Source: an uncultured Altererythrobacter sp.
Lineage (GTDB): Bacteria > Pseudomonadota > Alphaproteobacteria > Sphingomonadales > Sphingomonadaceae
DNA length: 35,321 nucleotides
NCBI GenBank assembly: GCA_938009055.1
Contig: CALLIO010000117.1
Span: forward strand, 1 to 35,321
Direction: 5' to 3'
Within the stretch, counting starts at the first letter, position 1; every line of letters starts with the position of its first letter. Under the pieces are notes generated by a model. The model did not search any database. It saw only the letters and a list, made by a program, of their open reading frames with translations, and had not been told where the DNA came from. This document shows positions 1 to 8,111 of the stretch, in pieces. The position numbers were made by a program, and so were the translations under genes.

Positions 1-1097
1 GGGCGGATCTTACACCGGTACGGTTTGTTCGACCCGTCGCTGACCAAATAGACGCCGAACTCACCCTTGGGGCTTTCGGTGGCCACGTAAACTTCGCCAG
101 CGGGCACATGAAAGCCCTCTGTGTAGAGCTTGAAGTGGTGGATCAGGCTTTCCATCGACTGCTTCATTTCACCCCGTTTCGGAGGAGAAACCTTGCGATC
201 ATCGCTCGCAATCGGACCTTCGGGCATTTGCGCGAGGCACTGCTTGATAATCTTCGCGCTTTCGCCAATCTCTTTCACGCGGATCATAAAGCGGTCGTAG
301 CAATCGCTATTCGTGCCCACCGGAATATCGAACTCCATCCGGTCATAGACATCGTAAGGCTGCGATTTGCGCAGATCCCACGGGATGCCGGCAGCGCGGA
401 TCATCGGGCCGGAAAAGCCCCATGCCAACGCATCCTCGCGGCTGACCACCGCGATATCGACATTGCGCTGCTTGAAGATGCGATTGTCTTCAACGAGGCT
501 GATCGCATCGCCGAAAAGACCGGGAAGTCGCTCGTCAATCCACTCGCCAATATCGACCAGCAGTTTTTCCGGCACATCCTGATGCACGCCGCCCGGACGA
601 TACCAAGCCGAGTGCATGCGCGCGCCCGAAGCCCGCTCGAAGAAATTCATGCAATCTTCGCGCAGATCCATCATCCACAAGTTCGGGGTAAACGCGCCAA
701 CGTCCAGAATATGCGCGCCCATATTGAGGAAGTGATTGCAGATGCGCGAAAGCTCAGCAAACAACACCCGCAGATATTGCGCGCGCTCTGGCACTTCCAG
801 ATTGAGCAGCTTTTCGATCGCAAGAACGTAGCTGTGCTCCATGCAGAGCGGCGAACAGTAATCGAGGCGGTCAAAGTAAGGCAGCGCTTGCAGATAAGTC
901 TTATGTTCGATCAGCTTTTCAGTGCCGCGGTGGAGCAGGCCCACATGCGGATCAATCCGCTCGATAATCTCGCCATCCAATTCCATCACCATGCGCAAAA
1001 CGCCGTGGGCGGCGGGATGCTGCGGACCGAAATTGATCGTGTAGTTGGAAACCACTTCGCCTTCAGTGGTCAGGCTTTCCTGGAGTTCGATGCTCAT
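1..1097 (-). CDS. nuoD: NADH-quinone oxidoreductase subunit D (3' end outside window)
   Basis: NuoD is the 49-kDa subunit of respiratory complex I. It sits in the peripheral arm and helps form the quinone-binding site. I translated the minus strand from the ATG at 1097 and found an open frame of 365 codons to the window edge, starting [20 protein letters not shown]. It contains the family's N-terminal [11 protein letters not shown] motif, [12 protein letters not shown], and [10 protein letters not shown]. Family members are about 400 residues, so only the last 35 or so are missing. The start ATG overlaps the nuoC stop as ATGA, which implies translational coupling. It is a separate gene, not a NuoCD fusion. 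The operon continues to the left of the window. Confidence 0.97.
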   Translation of the reverse strand, partial: MSIELQESLTTEGEVVSNYTINFGPQHPAAHGVLRMVMELDGEIIERIDPHVGLLHRGTEKLIEHKTYLQALPYFDRLDYCSPLCMEHSYVLAIEKLLNLEVPERAQYLRVLFAELSRICNHFLNMGAHILDVGAFTPNLWMMDLREDCMNFFERASGARMHSAWYRPGGVHQDVPEKLLVDIGEWIDERLPGLFGDAISLVEDNRIFKQRNVDIAVVSREDALAWGFSGPMIRAAGIPWDLRKSQPYDVYDRMEFDIPVGTNSDCYDRFMIRVKEIGESAKIIKQCLAQMPEGPIASDDRKVSPPKRGEMKQSMESLIHHFKLYTEGFHVPAGEVYVATESPKGEFGVYLVSDGSNKPYRCKIR

Positions 1098-1741
1098 TTG
1101 CCGTCCTCCTTAGAAGCGTCGTCTTCTTCGGCTTTCTCGTCACCGGGCAGCACGTAATCCGCCCCTTCCCATGGGGATTGGAAATCGAACTGACGTAAAT
1201 CTTGGGCGAGTTCGACCGGTTCGTAGACAACGCGCTTTTCCTCTTCGGAATAGCGCAGTTCGGTGTAGCCCGTCAGCGGGAAATCCTTGCGGAAAGGATG
1301 CCCTTCAAACCCGTAATCGGTGAGGATGCGGCGAAGATCGTTGTTGCCTGCGAAAAGCACGCCGTAAAGGTCAAACACTTCGCGTTCGAGCCAGCCGGCA
1401 TTGGGCCAAAGCGTAGTAACCGTTGGAACAGGTGTTGCCTCGTCCGTGCTGCACTTCACCATGATCCGGTGGTTCTTAGTGACGGAAAGCAGCATATAGA
1501 CGACTTCGAAACGCTCAGGCCGCTGTGGGAAATCAACGCCCGCGATTTCCATCAACTGTTGATATTCGTGATCGTCACGCAAGGTTTCGAGCACATCGGC
1601 CACTTCCTCGCGCTTGACGGTGAGGATAATCTCGCCATGCGCTTCGTTTGAAGCGATTACCGACTTCTTCAGCGCTTTCGTGAGCGCATCAAGCACGCCG
1701 TCGTTCGAAGCGAATTTGGGGGCGGAGTGGAGGACGCTCAT
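1094..1741 (-). CDS. nuoC: NADH-quinone oxidoreductase subunit C
   Basis: NuoC is the 30-kDa hydrophilic subunit of complex I in the peripheral arm next to NuoD. The protein has the family core: [13 protein letters not shown]-like strand residues, then a W-P[15 protein letters not shown] segment and a downstream [13 protein letters not shown] motif, which are diagnostic. After the core comes a short acidic Asp/Glu/Lys-rich tail. The frame can be extended to a TTG at 1753 inside nuoB, but the ATG at 1741 (MSVLHSAPK) begins one base after the nuoB stop, so I take it as the start (215 residues). The stop overlaps the nuoD start by four bases. Confidence 0.95.
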   Translation of the reverse strand: MSVLHSAPKFASNDGVLDALTKALKKSVIASNEAHGEIILTVKREEVADVLETLRDDHEYQQLMEIAGVDFPQRPERFEVVYMLLSVTKNHRIMVKCSTDEATPVPTVTTLWPNAGWLEREVFDLYGVLFAGNNDLRRILTDYGFEGHPFRKDFPLTGYTELRYSEEEKRVVYEPVELAQDLRQFDFQSPWEGADYVLPGDEKAEEDDASKEDGK

Positions 1742-1742
1742 T

Positions 1743-2336
1743 CTATCGCTCAATCGTCCCTGCGCGGCGGATTTTGCGCTGCAATTGCATCACGCCGTAA
1801 AGCAGCGCCTCTGCCGTTGGAGGGCAACCGGGCACATAGATATCGACCGGCACAATCCGATCGCATCCGCGCACTACGGAATAGGAATAGTGGTAATAGC
1901 CGCCGCCATTGGCGCAACTGCCCATGCTGATCACATATTTGGGATCGGACATCTGGTCGTAAACCTTGCGCAGCGCAGGCGCCATTTTGTTGCAGAGCGT
2001 TCCCGCCACAATCATCAAATCCGACTGGCGCGGTGATGCACGCGGGGCGGCGCCGAAACGCTCCATATCATAGCGCGGCATATTGGCGTGGATCATCTCA
2101 ACCGCGCAGCAGGCAAGGCCAAAAGTCATCCACCATAGCGAGCCAGTGCGCGCCCATTGGAAGACGTCTTCTGTCGAGGTGACCAGGAAACCTTTGTCAT
2201 TCACTTCTGTTTGAAGTGCCTCGAAATAATCAGCGTCCGGCGTGCGCACTTCGCCGCCCTTGGCGGTGGGCATGCTGGCAGCGGCTTCTGCAGCCGTAAT
2301 CGGAGCGGTCGGAGGGGTAATAATCGTATTGCTCAT
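1743..2336 (-). CDS. nuoB: NADH-quinone oxidoreductase subunit B
   Basis: NuoB (PSST subunit) carries iron-sulfur cluster N2, the last electron donor to quinone in complex I. The cluster ligands are visible as the tandem cysteines in [10 protein letters not shown], the cysteine of SMGSCANGG, and the cysteine of [14 protein letters not shown]. The open frame runs upstream of 2336, but the ATG there (MSNTIITPP) has an AAGGGA ribosome site just upstream and begins only ten bases after the nuoA stop. That start gives 197 residues, with an Ala/Thr/Pro-rich N-terminal extension of about 40 residues before the core. Second gene of the operon. Confidence 0.96.
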   Translation of the reverse strand: MSNTIITPPTAPITAAEAAASMPTAKGGEVRTPDADYFEALQTEVNDKGFLVTSTEDVFQWARTGSLWWMTFGLACCAVEMIHANMPRYDMERFGAAPRASPRQSDLMIVAGTLCNKMAPALRKVYDQMSDPKYVISMGSCANGGGYYHYSYSVVRGCDRIVPVDIYVPGCPPTAEALLYGVMQLQRKIRRAGTIER

Positions 2337-2346
2337 GTGCAGTCCC

Positions 2347-2721
2347 TTATTCCCAATCAAGGGCTCCCTTTTTCCACTCATAGGCAAGGCCAATTGCCAG
2401 AATGCCGAGGAAGACCATCATGCCGATCCAGCCGGCCCAGCCCGTTTCGCCCAAGCTTACCGCCCATGGGAAGAGGAACGCTGCCTCCAGATCGAAGATG
2501 ATGAAACTGATCGCGACGAGGTAGAAGCGCACATCGAACTGGCTGCGCGCATCTTCGAACGCGGGAAAACCGCATTCATACTCAGAGAGCTTTTCTGCAT
2601 CGGGATTGTGCGCGCCGGTAAAGCGCGAGGCAATCATCGGCGCAAACACGAAGAGGCAGGAGAGGCCGAGCGCGATGAACAAAAAGATCAGGATCGGCAG
2701 ATATTGGCTGAGATCGACCAC
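2347..2721 (-). CDS. nuoA: NADH-quinone oxidoreductase subunit A
   Basis: NuoA is a small membrane subunit at the junction of the membrane and peripheral arms of complex I. The 124-residue protein has three hydrophobic helices (about residues 8-30, 64-86 and 93-113). The conserved loop [20 protein letters not shown] lies after the first helix. The start is GTG at 2721, preceded by a clear TAGGAG ribosome site with about six bases of spacing. It is the first gene of the operon, so the promoter should lie in the 148 bp between it and the aldehyde dehydrogenase gene. Confidence 0.96.
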   Translation of the reverse strand: MVDLSQYLPILIFLFIALGLSCLFVFAPMIASRFTGAHNPDAEKLSEYECGFPAFEDARSQFDVRFYLVAISFIIFDLEAAFLFPWAVSLGETGWAGWIGMMVFLGILAIGLAYEWKKGALDWE

Positions 2722-2784
2722 AAGGGTCTCCTAGAGCTTCACAAACTGCGCCCGCGACTAGGCGCGTTTTAAGCAAGGTGCAAG

Positions 2785-2808
2785 GGCGCGAATCGTGCAA
2801 TTCGCGCC
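2785..2808. repeat. Perfect inverted repeat upstream of nuoA
   Basis: Arms GGCGCGAA and TTCGCGCC (8 bp) flank an 8-base spacer. It lies 64 bp upstream of the nuoA start and 62 bp beyond the aldehyde dehydrogenase stop, both on the minus strand. It could be the stem of a terminator for the dehydrogenase transcript, although no clear T-run follows on the minus strand, or an operator for the nuo promoter. Role unproven. Confidence 0.4.
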
Positions 2809-2869
2809 ACTTTCGTTGCAACTCGGTGGATAGTTGCTTTCAGGCCGCTCTATCACCCCGCCCGCGCGG

Positions 2870-4300
2870 CTATTTCATCTGGGTGGCGATCGTCTTCTCA
2901 ATCGTCTTGCCATAAGGCGGTTTGAAGCCGCCAAGCTTGGCAATGTCGATCTTGGGCTGGTGATAAACGGCGCGCGCATGGCTGAACTCGCGGAAACCCT
3001 CAACCGCGTGATAGCTGCCCATCCCTGACGGACCAACACCGCCGAACGGTAGATCCTCCATCGAGATATGGAAGATCACGTCATTGGTCGTCACCCCGCC
3101 CGAGATTGTCTTGGTGAGCACTTGCTCCTGCTCGGCCTTGTCCTCGCCAAAATAATAGAGACCAAGTGGGCGATCCTTCTCGTTCACATAGTCGATCGCT
3201 TCATCGATGGAGCTGTAGGTTTTGACCGGCAGGACGGGGCCAAAGAGCTCTTCCTGCATCGCCTGCATTTCATCCGTCACATTCTTGAGGATGGTGAGCG
3301 GCATTTTGCGCGCATTGGACGATCCGAAATCCTCATTGCCCGGATTAACCTCGACCACTTCTGCGCCCTTGTCGCGCGCATCGGCCACCACTTCCTGCAA
3401 GCGTTCAAAGTGACGGTCTGAGACGATGGAAGCATAGTCATCGTTTTCAAGCAGGGTCGGATACATATTCTCCACCCCCTGCGCGACGCCGGCAACGGCC
3501 TCGTCCTGTTTCTCACTCGGCACATACATATAGTCAGGTGCCAAGCAGATTTGCCCCGCATTCATCATCTTGCCCAATGCAATCCGCTCGCCTGCCTTCG
3601 CATAGTCAGCGCTGCGGCCCATGAAGACAGGCGATTTGCCGCCCAGCTCCAGCGTAACCGGCACAAGGTTCTTCGATGCTGCCTCCATCACGCGGCGCCC
3701 GGTTGGGGTTGAGCCGGTAAAAACCAGATGATCGAAGGGAAGCGAGGAGAAGGCTGCTGCCACTTCGGGGCTACCATTGATCACAGCCACTTCTTCCTCG
3801 GCGAAATATTTCGCGGTCAGCTCGGCCATGAGATCAGATGTGCGCTCGGTAAACTCAGACGGTTTAATCATCGCGCGATTGCCCGCGGCAAGGATTTGCA
3901 TCAGCGGACCAAACGCCAGCTGCACGGGGAAATTCCATGGACTGAGGATGCCGATGACGCCCTTTGGCTCGTAGCGCAGCTCAGCCTTGGCCCCCAGCAG
4001 GCCAAGCGGAAACTGCACCTTGCGCTTTTCGGTACGCGCCCACTTGTCCATATGTTTAAGTGCATCCTTGCCCGCTGCATAAGTCGCAGCAATATCGGTG
4101 AGCATGCTCTGCTGCATCGAGCGATTGCCGAAGTCGGCGCTCATCGCTTTGGCAAAATCCTCGCCATTGTCTTTGATCAGGGCCATCGCGCGCTTGATCC
4201 GATCTTTGCGCACCGACATTGCCTCTGGCCTGTCAGCGGTGAAGGACTTGCGCTGCGTATCGAGGATGGCTTCCATCTCTTCGCGTTTGTCATTGGCCAT
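2870..4300 (-). CDS. NAD(P)-dependent aldehyde dehydrogenase, class-3/coniferyl-aldehyde type
   Basis: A 476-residue aldehyde dehydrogenase that oxidises an aldehyde to the acid with NAD(P)+. Visible landmarks are SPWNFP and KPSEFT for cofactor binding, the general-base glutamate in ELGGKSP (about residue 218), and the nucleophile cysteine in NAGQICLAPDY (about residue 252). The context GQxCxAPDY, the SMEDLPFGGVGPSGMG block near the C-terminus and a length below 500 residues fit class-3-like enzymes, including coniferyl aldehyde dehydrogenases. The true substrate cannot be read from sequence. The frame extends to a TTG at 4315, but the ATG at 4300 has GGGAGAG about seven bases upstream. It is transcribed divergently from the thiolase gene. 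Confidence 0.9.
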   Translation of the reverse strand: MANDKREEMEAILDTQRKSFTADRPEAMSVRKDRIKRAMALIKDNGEDFAKAMSADFGNRSMQQSMLTDIAATYAAGKDALKHMDKWARTEKRKVQFPLGLLGAKAELRYEPKGVIGILSPWNFPVQLAFGPLMQILAAGNRAMIKPSEFTERTSDLMAELTAKYFAEEEVAVINGSPEVAAAFSSLPFDHLVFTGSTPTGRRVMEAASKNLVPVTLELGGKSPVFMGRSADYAKAGERIALGKMMNAGQICLAPDYMYVPSEKQDEAVAGVAQGVENMYPTLLENDDYASIVSDRHFERLQEVVADARDKGAEVVEVNPGNEDFGSSNARKMPLTILKNVTDEMQAMQEELFGPVLPVKTYSSIDEAIDYVNEKDRPLGLYYFGEDKAEQEQVLTKTISGGVTTNDVIFHISMEDLPFGGVGPSGMGSYHAVEGFREFSHARAVYHQPKIDIAKLGGFKPPYGKTIEKTIATQMK

Positions 4301-4389
4301 GATTGTCTCTCCCAAGTTTCAATTTGCATACCTATTTCCACCAAGCCGGAGCGAATGGCAAGCGTCGAGCGCTACGCAAACCCACATGA

Positions 4390-4418
4390 TTGCCTTTATT
4401 GCAACGCAGCATTATGGA
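4390..4418 (+). promoter_or_regulatory. Possible sigma-70-type promoter for the thiolase gene
   Basis: TTGCCT and TATGGA hexamers are separated by 17 bp, ending about 38 bases before the thiolase ATG, in the 156-bp divergent region shared with the aldehyde dehydrogenase gene. Agreement with consensus is moderate (4 of 6 and 3 of 6), so this is only a candidate. Confidence 0.25.
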
Positions 4419-4456
4419 GCCTCCCAAAACCTCATGCCTTCATAAGGACCATCTTC

Positions 4457-5653
4457 ATGACTGCCTTTTCTGCCCAAGACCCGATTGTAATCCTCTCCTA
4501 CGCACGCACGCCGATGGGCGGGATGCAAGGTGCATTGGCAGGCGTGGAAGCAACCGATCTGGGGGCAACGGCGGTCAGCGCAGCGGTCGAGCGGTCGGGC
4601 GTTGACGGCGCTGATTTTGACCGCGCCTATATGGGATGTGTGCTTCCTGCTGGCCTTGGCCAAGCCCCTGCCCGCCAAGCTGCGATCAAGGCTGGTCTGC
4701 CCAAATCGGTGCAAGCCACAACGGTCAACAAGGTCTGCGGATCGGGCATGCAAACGGTCATCATGGGATCAGAAGCGCTGGCATCGGGCAGCGTCGATAT
4801 GGTGGTTGCTGGCGGTATGGAGAGCATGACCAATGCGCCATACCTCCTCAAAAAACACCGCAGCGGCGCGCGGATCGGCCACGATACAACATACGATCAC
4901 ATGTTCTTGGACGGGCTGGAAGATGCATACGAACCGGGCCGTGCGATGGGCACTTTTGCTCAAGAAACCGCCAATGCCTACCAGCTCACCCGCGAGGAAA
5001 TGGACGATTACTCGATCGAAAGCCTGCGCCGCGCGAATGCCGCGATTGAAAGCGGGGCCTTTGCCGATGAAGTCGTGCCGGTCACGATTAAGGGGCGCAA
5101 GGGCGACACAGTGGTCGAGCATGACGAGCAACCGGGCAAGGGCCGCCCGGACAAGATCCCGCAATTGCGCGCTGCCTTTGCCAAGGACGGCACCATTACC
5201 GCAGCAACCTCAAGCTCGATCTCGGACGGCGCAGCTGCTGTCGTTCTGACCCGTGAAAGCGTGGCCAAAGACAAGGGTTTGTCGCCAGTGGCAAAAGTCG
5301 TGGCGCTTGCCGCCCATGCTCAAGAACCCGCTGACTTCACCACAGCCCCTGTTGGCGCAATCAATACTCTGCTCAATCGTGCCGGATGGTCGGTTGATGA
5401 TGTGGACTTGTGGGAAGTGAACGAAGCTTTTGCTTGCGTTGCTATGTTCGCCATGCGCGACATCGGCATTGCGCACGAAAAGATCAATGTGAACGGCGGC
5501 GGCACCGCTCTTGGTCACCCCATCGGTGCATCGGGCACGCGGATTATCGTGACGCTAATCAATGCTTTGAAAATGCAGGGCAAGACGAAGGGTGTTGCCT
5601 CGCTGTGCATTGGCGGCGGCGAAGCGACAGCGATTGCTGTCGAGCTGGTCTAA
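4457..5653 (+). CDS. Acetyl-CoA C-acetyltransferase (thiolase)
   Basis: A thiolase of 398 residues that condenses two acetyl-CoA to acetoacetyl-CoA or runs the reverse cleavage. The active-site triad is present: nucleophile Cys94 in NKVCGSGMQT, His354 in GGGTALGHPIGASG, and Cys384 in SLCIGGGEATA. The substrate-loop motif NEAFA also appears (WEVNEAFACVAMF). After Cys384 the sequence reads GGGEATA rather than the common GGGQG. The open frame extends far upstream, but the ATG at 4457 has AAGGA with eight bases of spacing and gives the normal family length. No beta-oxidation or PHB gene adjoins it, so its pathway is open: it may be biosynthetic (PhaA/AtoB-like) or catabolic. Confidence 0.93.
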   Translation: MTAFSAQDPIVILSYARTPMGGMQGALAGVEATDLGATAVSAAVERSGVDGADFDRAYMGCVLPAGLGQAPARQAAIKAGLPKSVQATTVNKVCGSGMQTVIMGSEALASGSVDMVVAGGMESMTNAPYLLKKHRSGARIGHDTTYDHMFLDGLEDAYEPGRAMGTFAQETANAYQLTREEMDDYSIESLRRANAAIESGAFADEVVPVTIKGRKGDTVVEHDEQPGKGRPDKIPQLRAAFAKDGTITAATSSSISDGAAAVVLTRESVAKDKGLSPVAKVVALAAHAQEPADFTTAPVGAINTLLNRAGWSVDDVDLWEVNEAFACVAMFAMRDIGIAHEKINVNGGGTALGHPIGASGTRIIVTLINALKMQGKTKGVASLCIGGGEATAIAVELV

Positions 5654-5817
5654 ATCTGGGCCCCTCCCCGCTGAATTAGGCAATTGCCCCTTGCCTATGT
5701 TAGCTGAGCTGCATCAATATGCGTTTGTTCGCGCGTAGGGGGTCTATTCCCCTTCGAACGGCCAGTAATAAGCATAAGATCGGGCCGCAAATTCGACACG
5801 AATTTGAGGGGAAAATC

Positions 5818-6207
5818 ATGAAAAAGATCGTATTGATTGTAAGCGCGCTTGCGCTTGCTGGCTGTGAAAACCAGGCCGATGCACCAGCTGAAGGTGATGC
5901 CGTAGAAGAGGTTGCAGCAGCGGCCTATCCCGATGGACCAGGTGCATTCACACGCTCGGGCGATAACGGTGAAACGGTAGTCACAACATTAGCCGATGAT
6001 GGCAGTTACACGACCGTTATCGATGGCGAAGAAACGTCAACTGGAACATATACGGTTGATGGCGCGAATATCTGTTTCGAAGGCACGAACACCGGAGATG
6101 AGCCTGAATGTTGGGTCAACTCGGCAATGGGCGAAGATGGATCGTTTGAATCGAGCAGTCCCGACGGCGTTACGTACTCAATTCAAAAAACAGAAGCTGC
6201 GGAATAA
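5818..6207 (+). CDS. Small predicted outer-membrane lipoprotein, function unknown
   Basis: This 129-residue protein starts MKKIVLIVSALALAGCENQ, a signal peptide ending in the lipobox LAGC (lipidated Cys16). The residue after the cysteine is Glu, not Asp, so outer-membrane sorting is expected. The mature protein is acidic and begins with an Ala/Glu-rich linker. It then shows short beta-strand segments rich in Thr, Gly and Asp (for example DGSYTTVIDGEE, TGTYTVDGANICFEG) and two cysteines that could form a disulfide. I do not recognise a named family with certainty. The start is supported by GAGGGG seven bases upstream. It is monocistronic and ends in a hairpin terminator. Confidence 0.85.
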   Translation: MKKIVLIVSALALAGCENQADAPAEGDAVEEVAAAAYPDGPGAFTRSGDNGETVVTTLADDGSYTTVIDGEETSTGTYTVDGANICFEGTNTGDEPECWVNSAMGEDGSFESSSPDGVTYSIQKTEAAE

Positions 6208-6240
6208 TCGCCCGCAAGTTTCGAATATCTGAAAAAGGGG

Positions 6241-6272
6241 AAAGGCAGTCGTGAAGGCTGCCTTTTTCTTTT
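6241..6272. terminator. Rho-independent terminator, possibly bidirectional
   Basis: Perfect 8-bp arms AAAGGCAG and CTGCCTTT enclose a 9-base loop and run into TTCTTTT. It terminates the lipoprotein gene on the plus strand. The SH3 gene on the other strand ends at its edge, and the upstream A-rich stretch (GAAAAAGGGG) gives a partial U-run in that direction as well. Confidence 0.85.
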
Positions 6273-6741
6273 AGGGCGCGCCCGTTCCCCACAGCCGGTT
6301 CTCTAGAACCCAGCCTTCGCGTCCCCCGACGTTGAACTCGCACCAACCCGCCTCGCAATCACCAAGCTTGCCGACAACGCCGACTTGCGCATTCCATTTG
6401 ATTGCAGCAGAGGCATTGGGCTCAGCGCGCATCGCCGCCAGCCCTTCGCCGGTGATGATTGCCGTGCGGGTGAGCAGCAATTGGCTTTCATTGACCCAGC
6501 CCTGCGTCCCATCGGGATCCTGCATCAGCCGCCACCCTTCGCGCAAACGCACCACCTTCACCGGCAAACCTTTGCGTTTATAAACCCAGTCGATCTTGAA
6601 ATCCTGACCCGGGCCAACCCGCATATTGACCTCGTCAAACTTCATAGACGCCCAATAGGGTGCCTCGCGCTGCTGGGCGTTTAGCCCAGCGCTGGCGAAC
6701 AACGCCGCTAGTCCCAAAAGTGATGTCAGAATCAATCGCAT
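6271..6741 (-). CDS. Secreted protein with bacterial SH3-like domains
   Basis: The 156-residue protein has a Sec signal peptide (about residues 1-22, ending GLNA before QQ). It then has two SH3-like segments: one with the hallmark VNMRVGPGQDFKIDWVYKR and a closing GTQGWVNESQL, the second with AAMRAEPNASAAIKW and GREGWVLENRLWG. Bacterial SH3 domains of this kind are periplasmic and often bind cell-wall material or partner proteins; no catalytic domain is attached. The start ATG has AAGGA nine bases upstream. It is convergent with the lipoprotein gene and divergent from the dehydrogenase gene. Confidence 0.88.
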   Translation of the reverse strand: MRLILTSLLGLAALFASAGLNAQQREAPYWASMKFDEVNMRVGPGQDFKIDWVYKRKGLPVKVVRLREGWRLMQDPDGTQGWVNESQLLLTRTAIITGEGLAAMRAEPNASAAIKWNAQVGVVGKLGDCEAGWCEFNVGGREGWVLENRLWGTGAP

Positions 6742-6836
6742 AGTGGGCGCGTCCTTAATCGCAGCACGGTGATAGTTTCAAGCTGTTGGTTAACCAGACT
6801 TGACCCGATCTGCCTTAGCGTCCTAGCGCGGGACAC

Positions 6837-7853
6837 ATGGCAACCGACGCAAACCCGCAGCGCAAACCGATCACCCACACGCCCAAAGTGGTGGTGACGC
6901 GGCATTTGATGCCCTCTGTCGAAACGCGGATGAGCGAATTGTTCGATGTTACTCTCAACACAGCAGACGCGCCCTTTTCGCGCGATCAATTGGTCGCAGC
7001 GATGCAGGAATGCGATGTGCTGGTGCCAACTGTCACCGACCGGATTGATGCAGAGATGATCGACGCCGCTGGCGAGAAATTAAAGCTGATTGCCAGCTTT
7101 GGCGCGGGAACGGAACATATTGATCTGGCCGCCGCTGCTGCGCGCAAGATTGTGGTGACGAACACGCCTGGCGTCTTCACCGATGATACTGCCGATATCG
7201 CCATGTGCGGGATTATCGGCGTGCCGCGCCGCATCCGCGAAGGGGTCGAGCTGGTGCGCAGCGGCGGGTGGACTGGATGGGCTCCATCGGGAATGTTGGG
7301 CCGAAAGCTGGGCGGCAAAGTGCTCGGCATTGTGGGCATGGGCCGGATTGGACAGGCCGTGGCGCACCGCGCGCGCGCCTTTGGCCTCGACATTATCTAT
7401 CACAATCGCAAGCCCTTGCCCGAAGCGGTCGAGAGTATGCTGGGCGCGCGCTATGTCGACGATCTCGATAGTTTGGTGAGCCAGTCGGACATTCTTTCGC
7501 TGCACTCACCGCTGACCGAAGCCACCCGCAATATGATCGATGCGCGGCGGCTCGCGCTGATGAAACCGGGTGCTTCGCTGATCAACACGGCCCGCGGCGA
7601 GATGGTCGATACCGAAGCTTTGATCGCAGCGCTTGAAAGCGGCCATCTGGCGGGCGCAGGCTTGGATGTTTATCCCGATGAGCCCAATGTCGACAAGCGC
7701 CTGATCCATCATCCCAATGTGATGACCCTGCCCCATATTGGCAGCGCGACAGCCGAAGGGCGCGAGGCATCGGGCGAGAAAGTAATCGCCAATATCCGCT
7801 TTTGGATGGATGGCCACCGGCCGCCCGATCAGGTGCTTGACGCGCTCGTTTGA
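6837..7853 (+). CDS. D-2-hydroxyacid dehydrogenase (glyoxylate/hydroxypyruvate reductase-like)
   Basis: A 338-residue NAD(P)-dependent D-2-hydroxyacid dehydrogenase. The Rossmann motif is GIVGMGRIG (residues 164-172). The catalytic set is Arg253 in NTARGEMVD, Glu282 in YPDEPN, and His300 in LPHIGSAT. FGAGTEHID in the N-terminal substrate domain and the overall length fit the glyoxylate reductase/D-glycerate dehydrogenase branch, but the preferred 2-ketoacid is not certain. The start is the ATG at 6837, with only a weak ribosome site (GCGGGA). An ammonium transporter follows on the same strand after 258 bp, too far for a clear operon. Confidence 0.9.
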   Translation: MATDANPQRKPITHTPKVVVTRHLMPSVETRMSELFDVTLNTADAPFSRDQLVAAMQECDVLVPTVTDRIDAEMIDAAGEKLKLIASFGAGTEHIDLAAAAARKIVVTNTPGVFTDDTADIAMCGIIGVPRRIREGVELVRSGGWTGWAPSGMLGRKLGGKVLGIVGMGRIGQAVAHRARAFGLDIIYHNRKPLPEAVESMLGARYVDDLDSLVSQSDILSLHSPLTEATRNMIDARRLALMKPGASLINTARGEMVDTEALIAALESGHLAGAGLDVYPDEPNVDKRLIHHPNVMTLPHIGSATAEGREASGEKVIANIRFWMDGHRPPDQVLDALV

Positions 7854-8111
7854 TCTTAGGGTTTTGATCGAAGAGGGCTGAACTTGGCTTTGGCCGGCAT
7901 TTTTAGTCAGTTTGATGCGCTCGTCTTACGAGGATTTTGGGTCATCTCGACTTATCTACCCGACATCTCCAAAACAAAGTCTGGACGACAAAAAAGCTCC
8001 AATTCGGTCAAATGTGGGACATTTTTGCGCCTGCCCCTTGTGTGTCTGCGCAATTTTCGCCAAATCCCTTTCAAGACAAAGAACGCACATCGAAGTGCGA
8101 GGGGGAATAGG

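Noticed and set aside
108-1157. Long plus-strand open frame of 349 codons
   Set aside because: It is the antisense shadow of nuoD; the minus strand encodes a clear NuoD, and this frame has no family features.
3728-4456. N-terminal 243-residue extension of the thiolase frame
   Set aside because: It is antisense to the aldehyde dehydrogenase gene and unlike any thiolase; the ATG at 4457 has a ribosome site and gives normal length.
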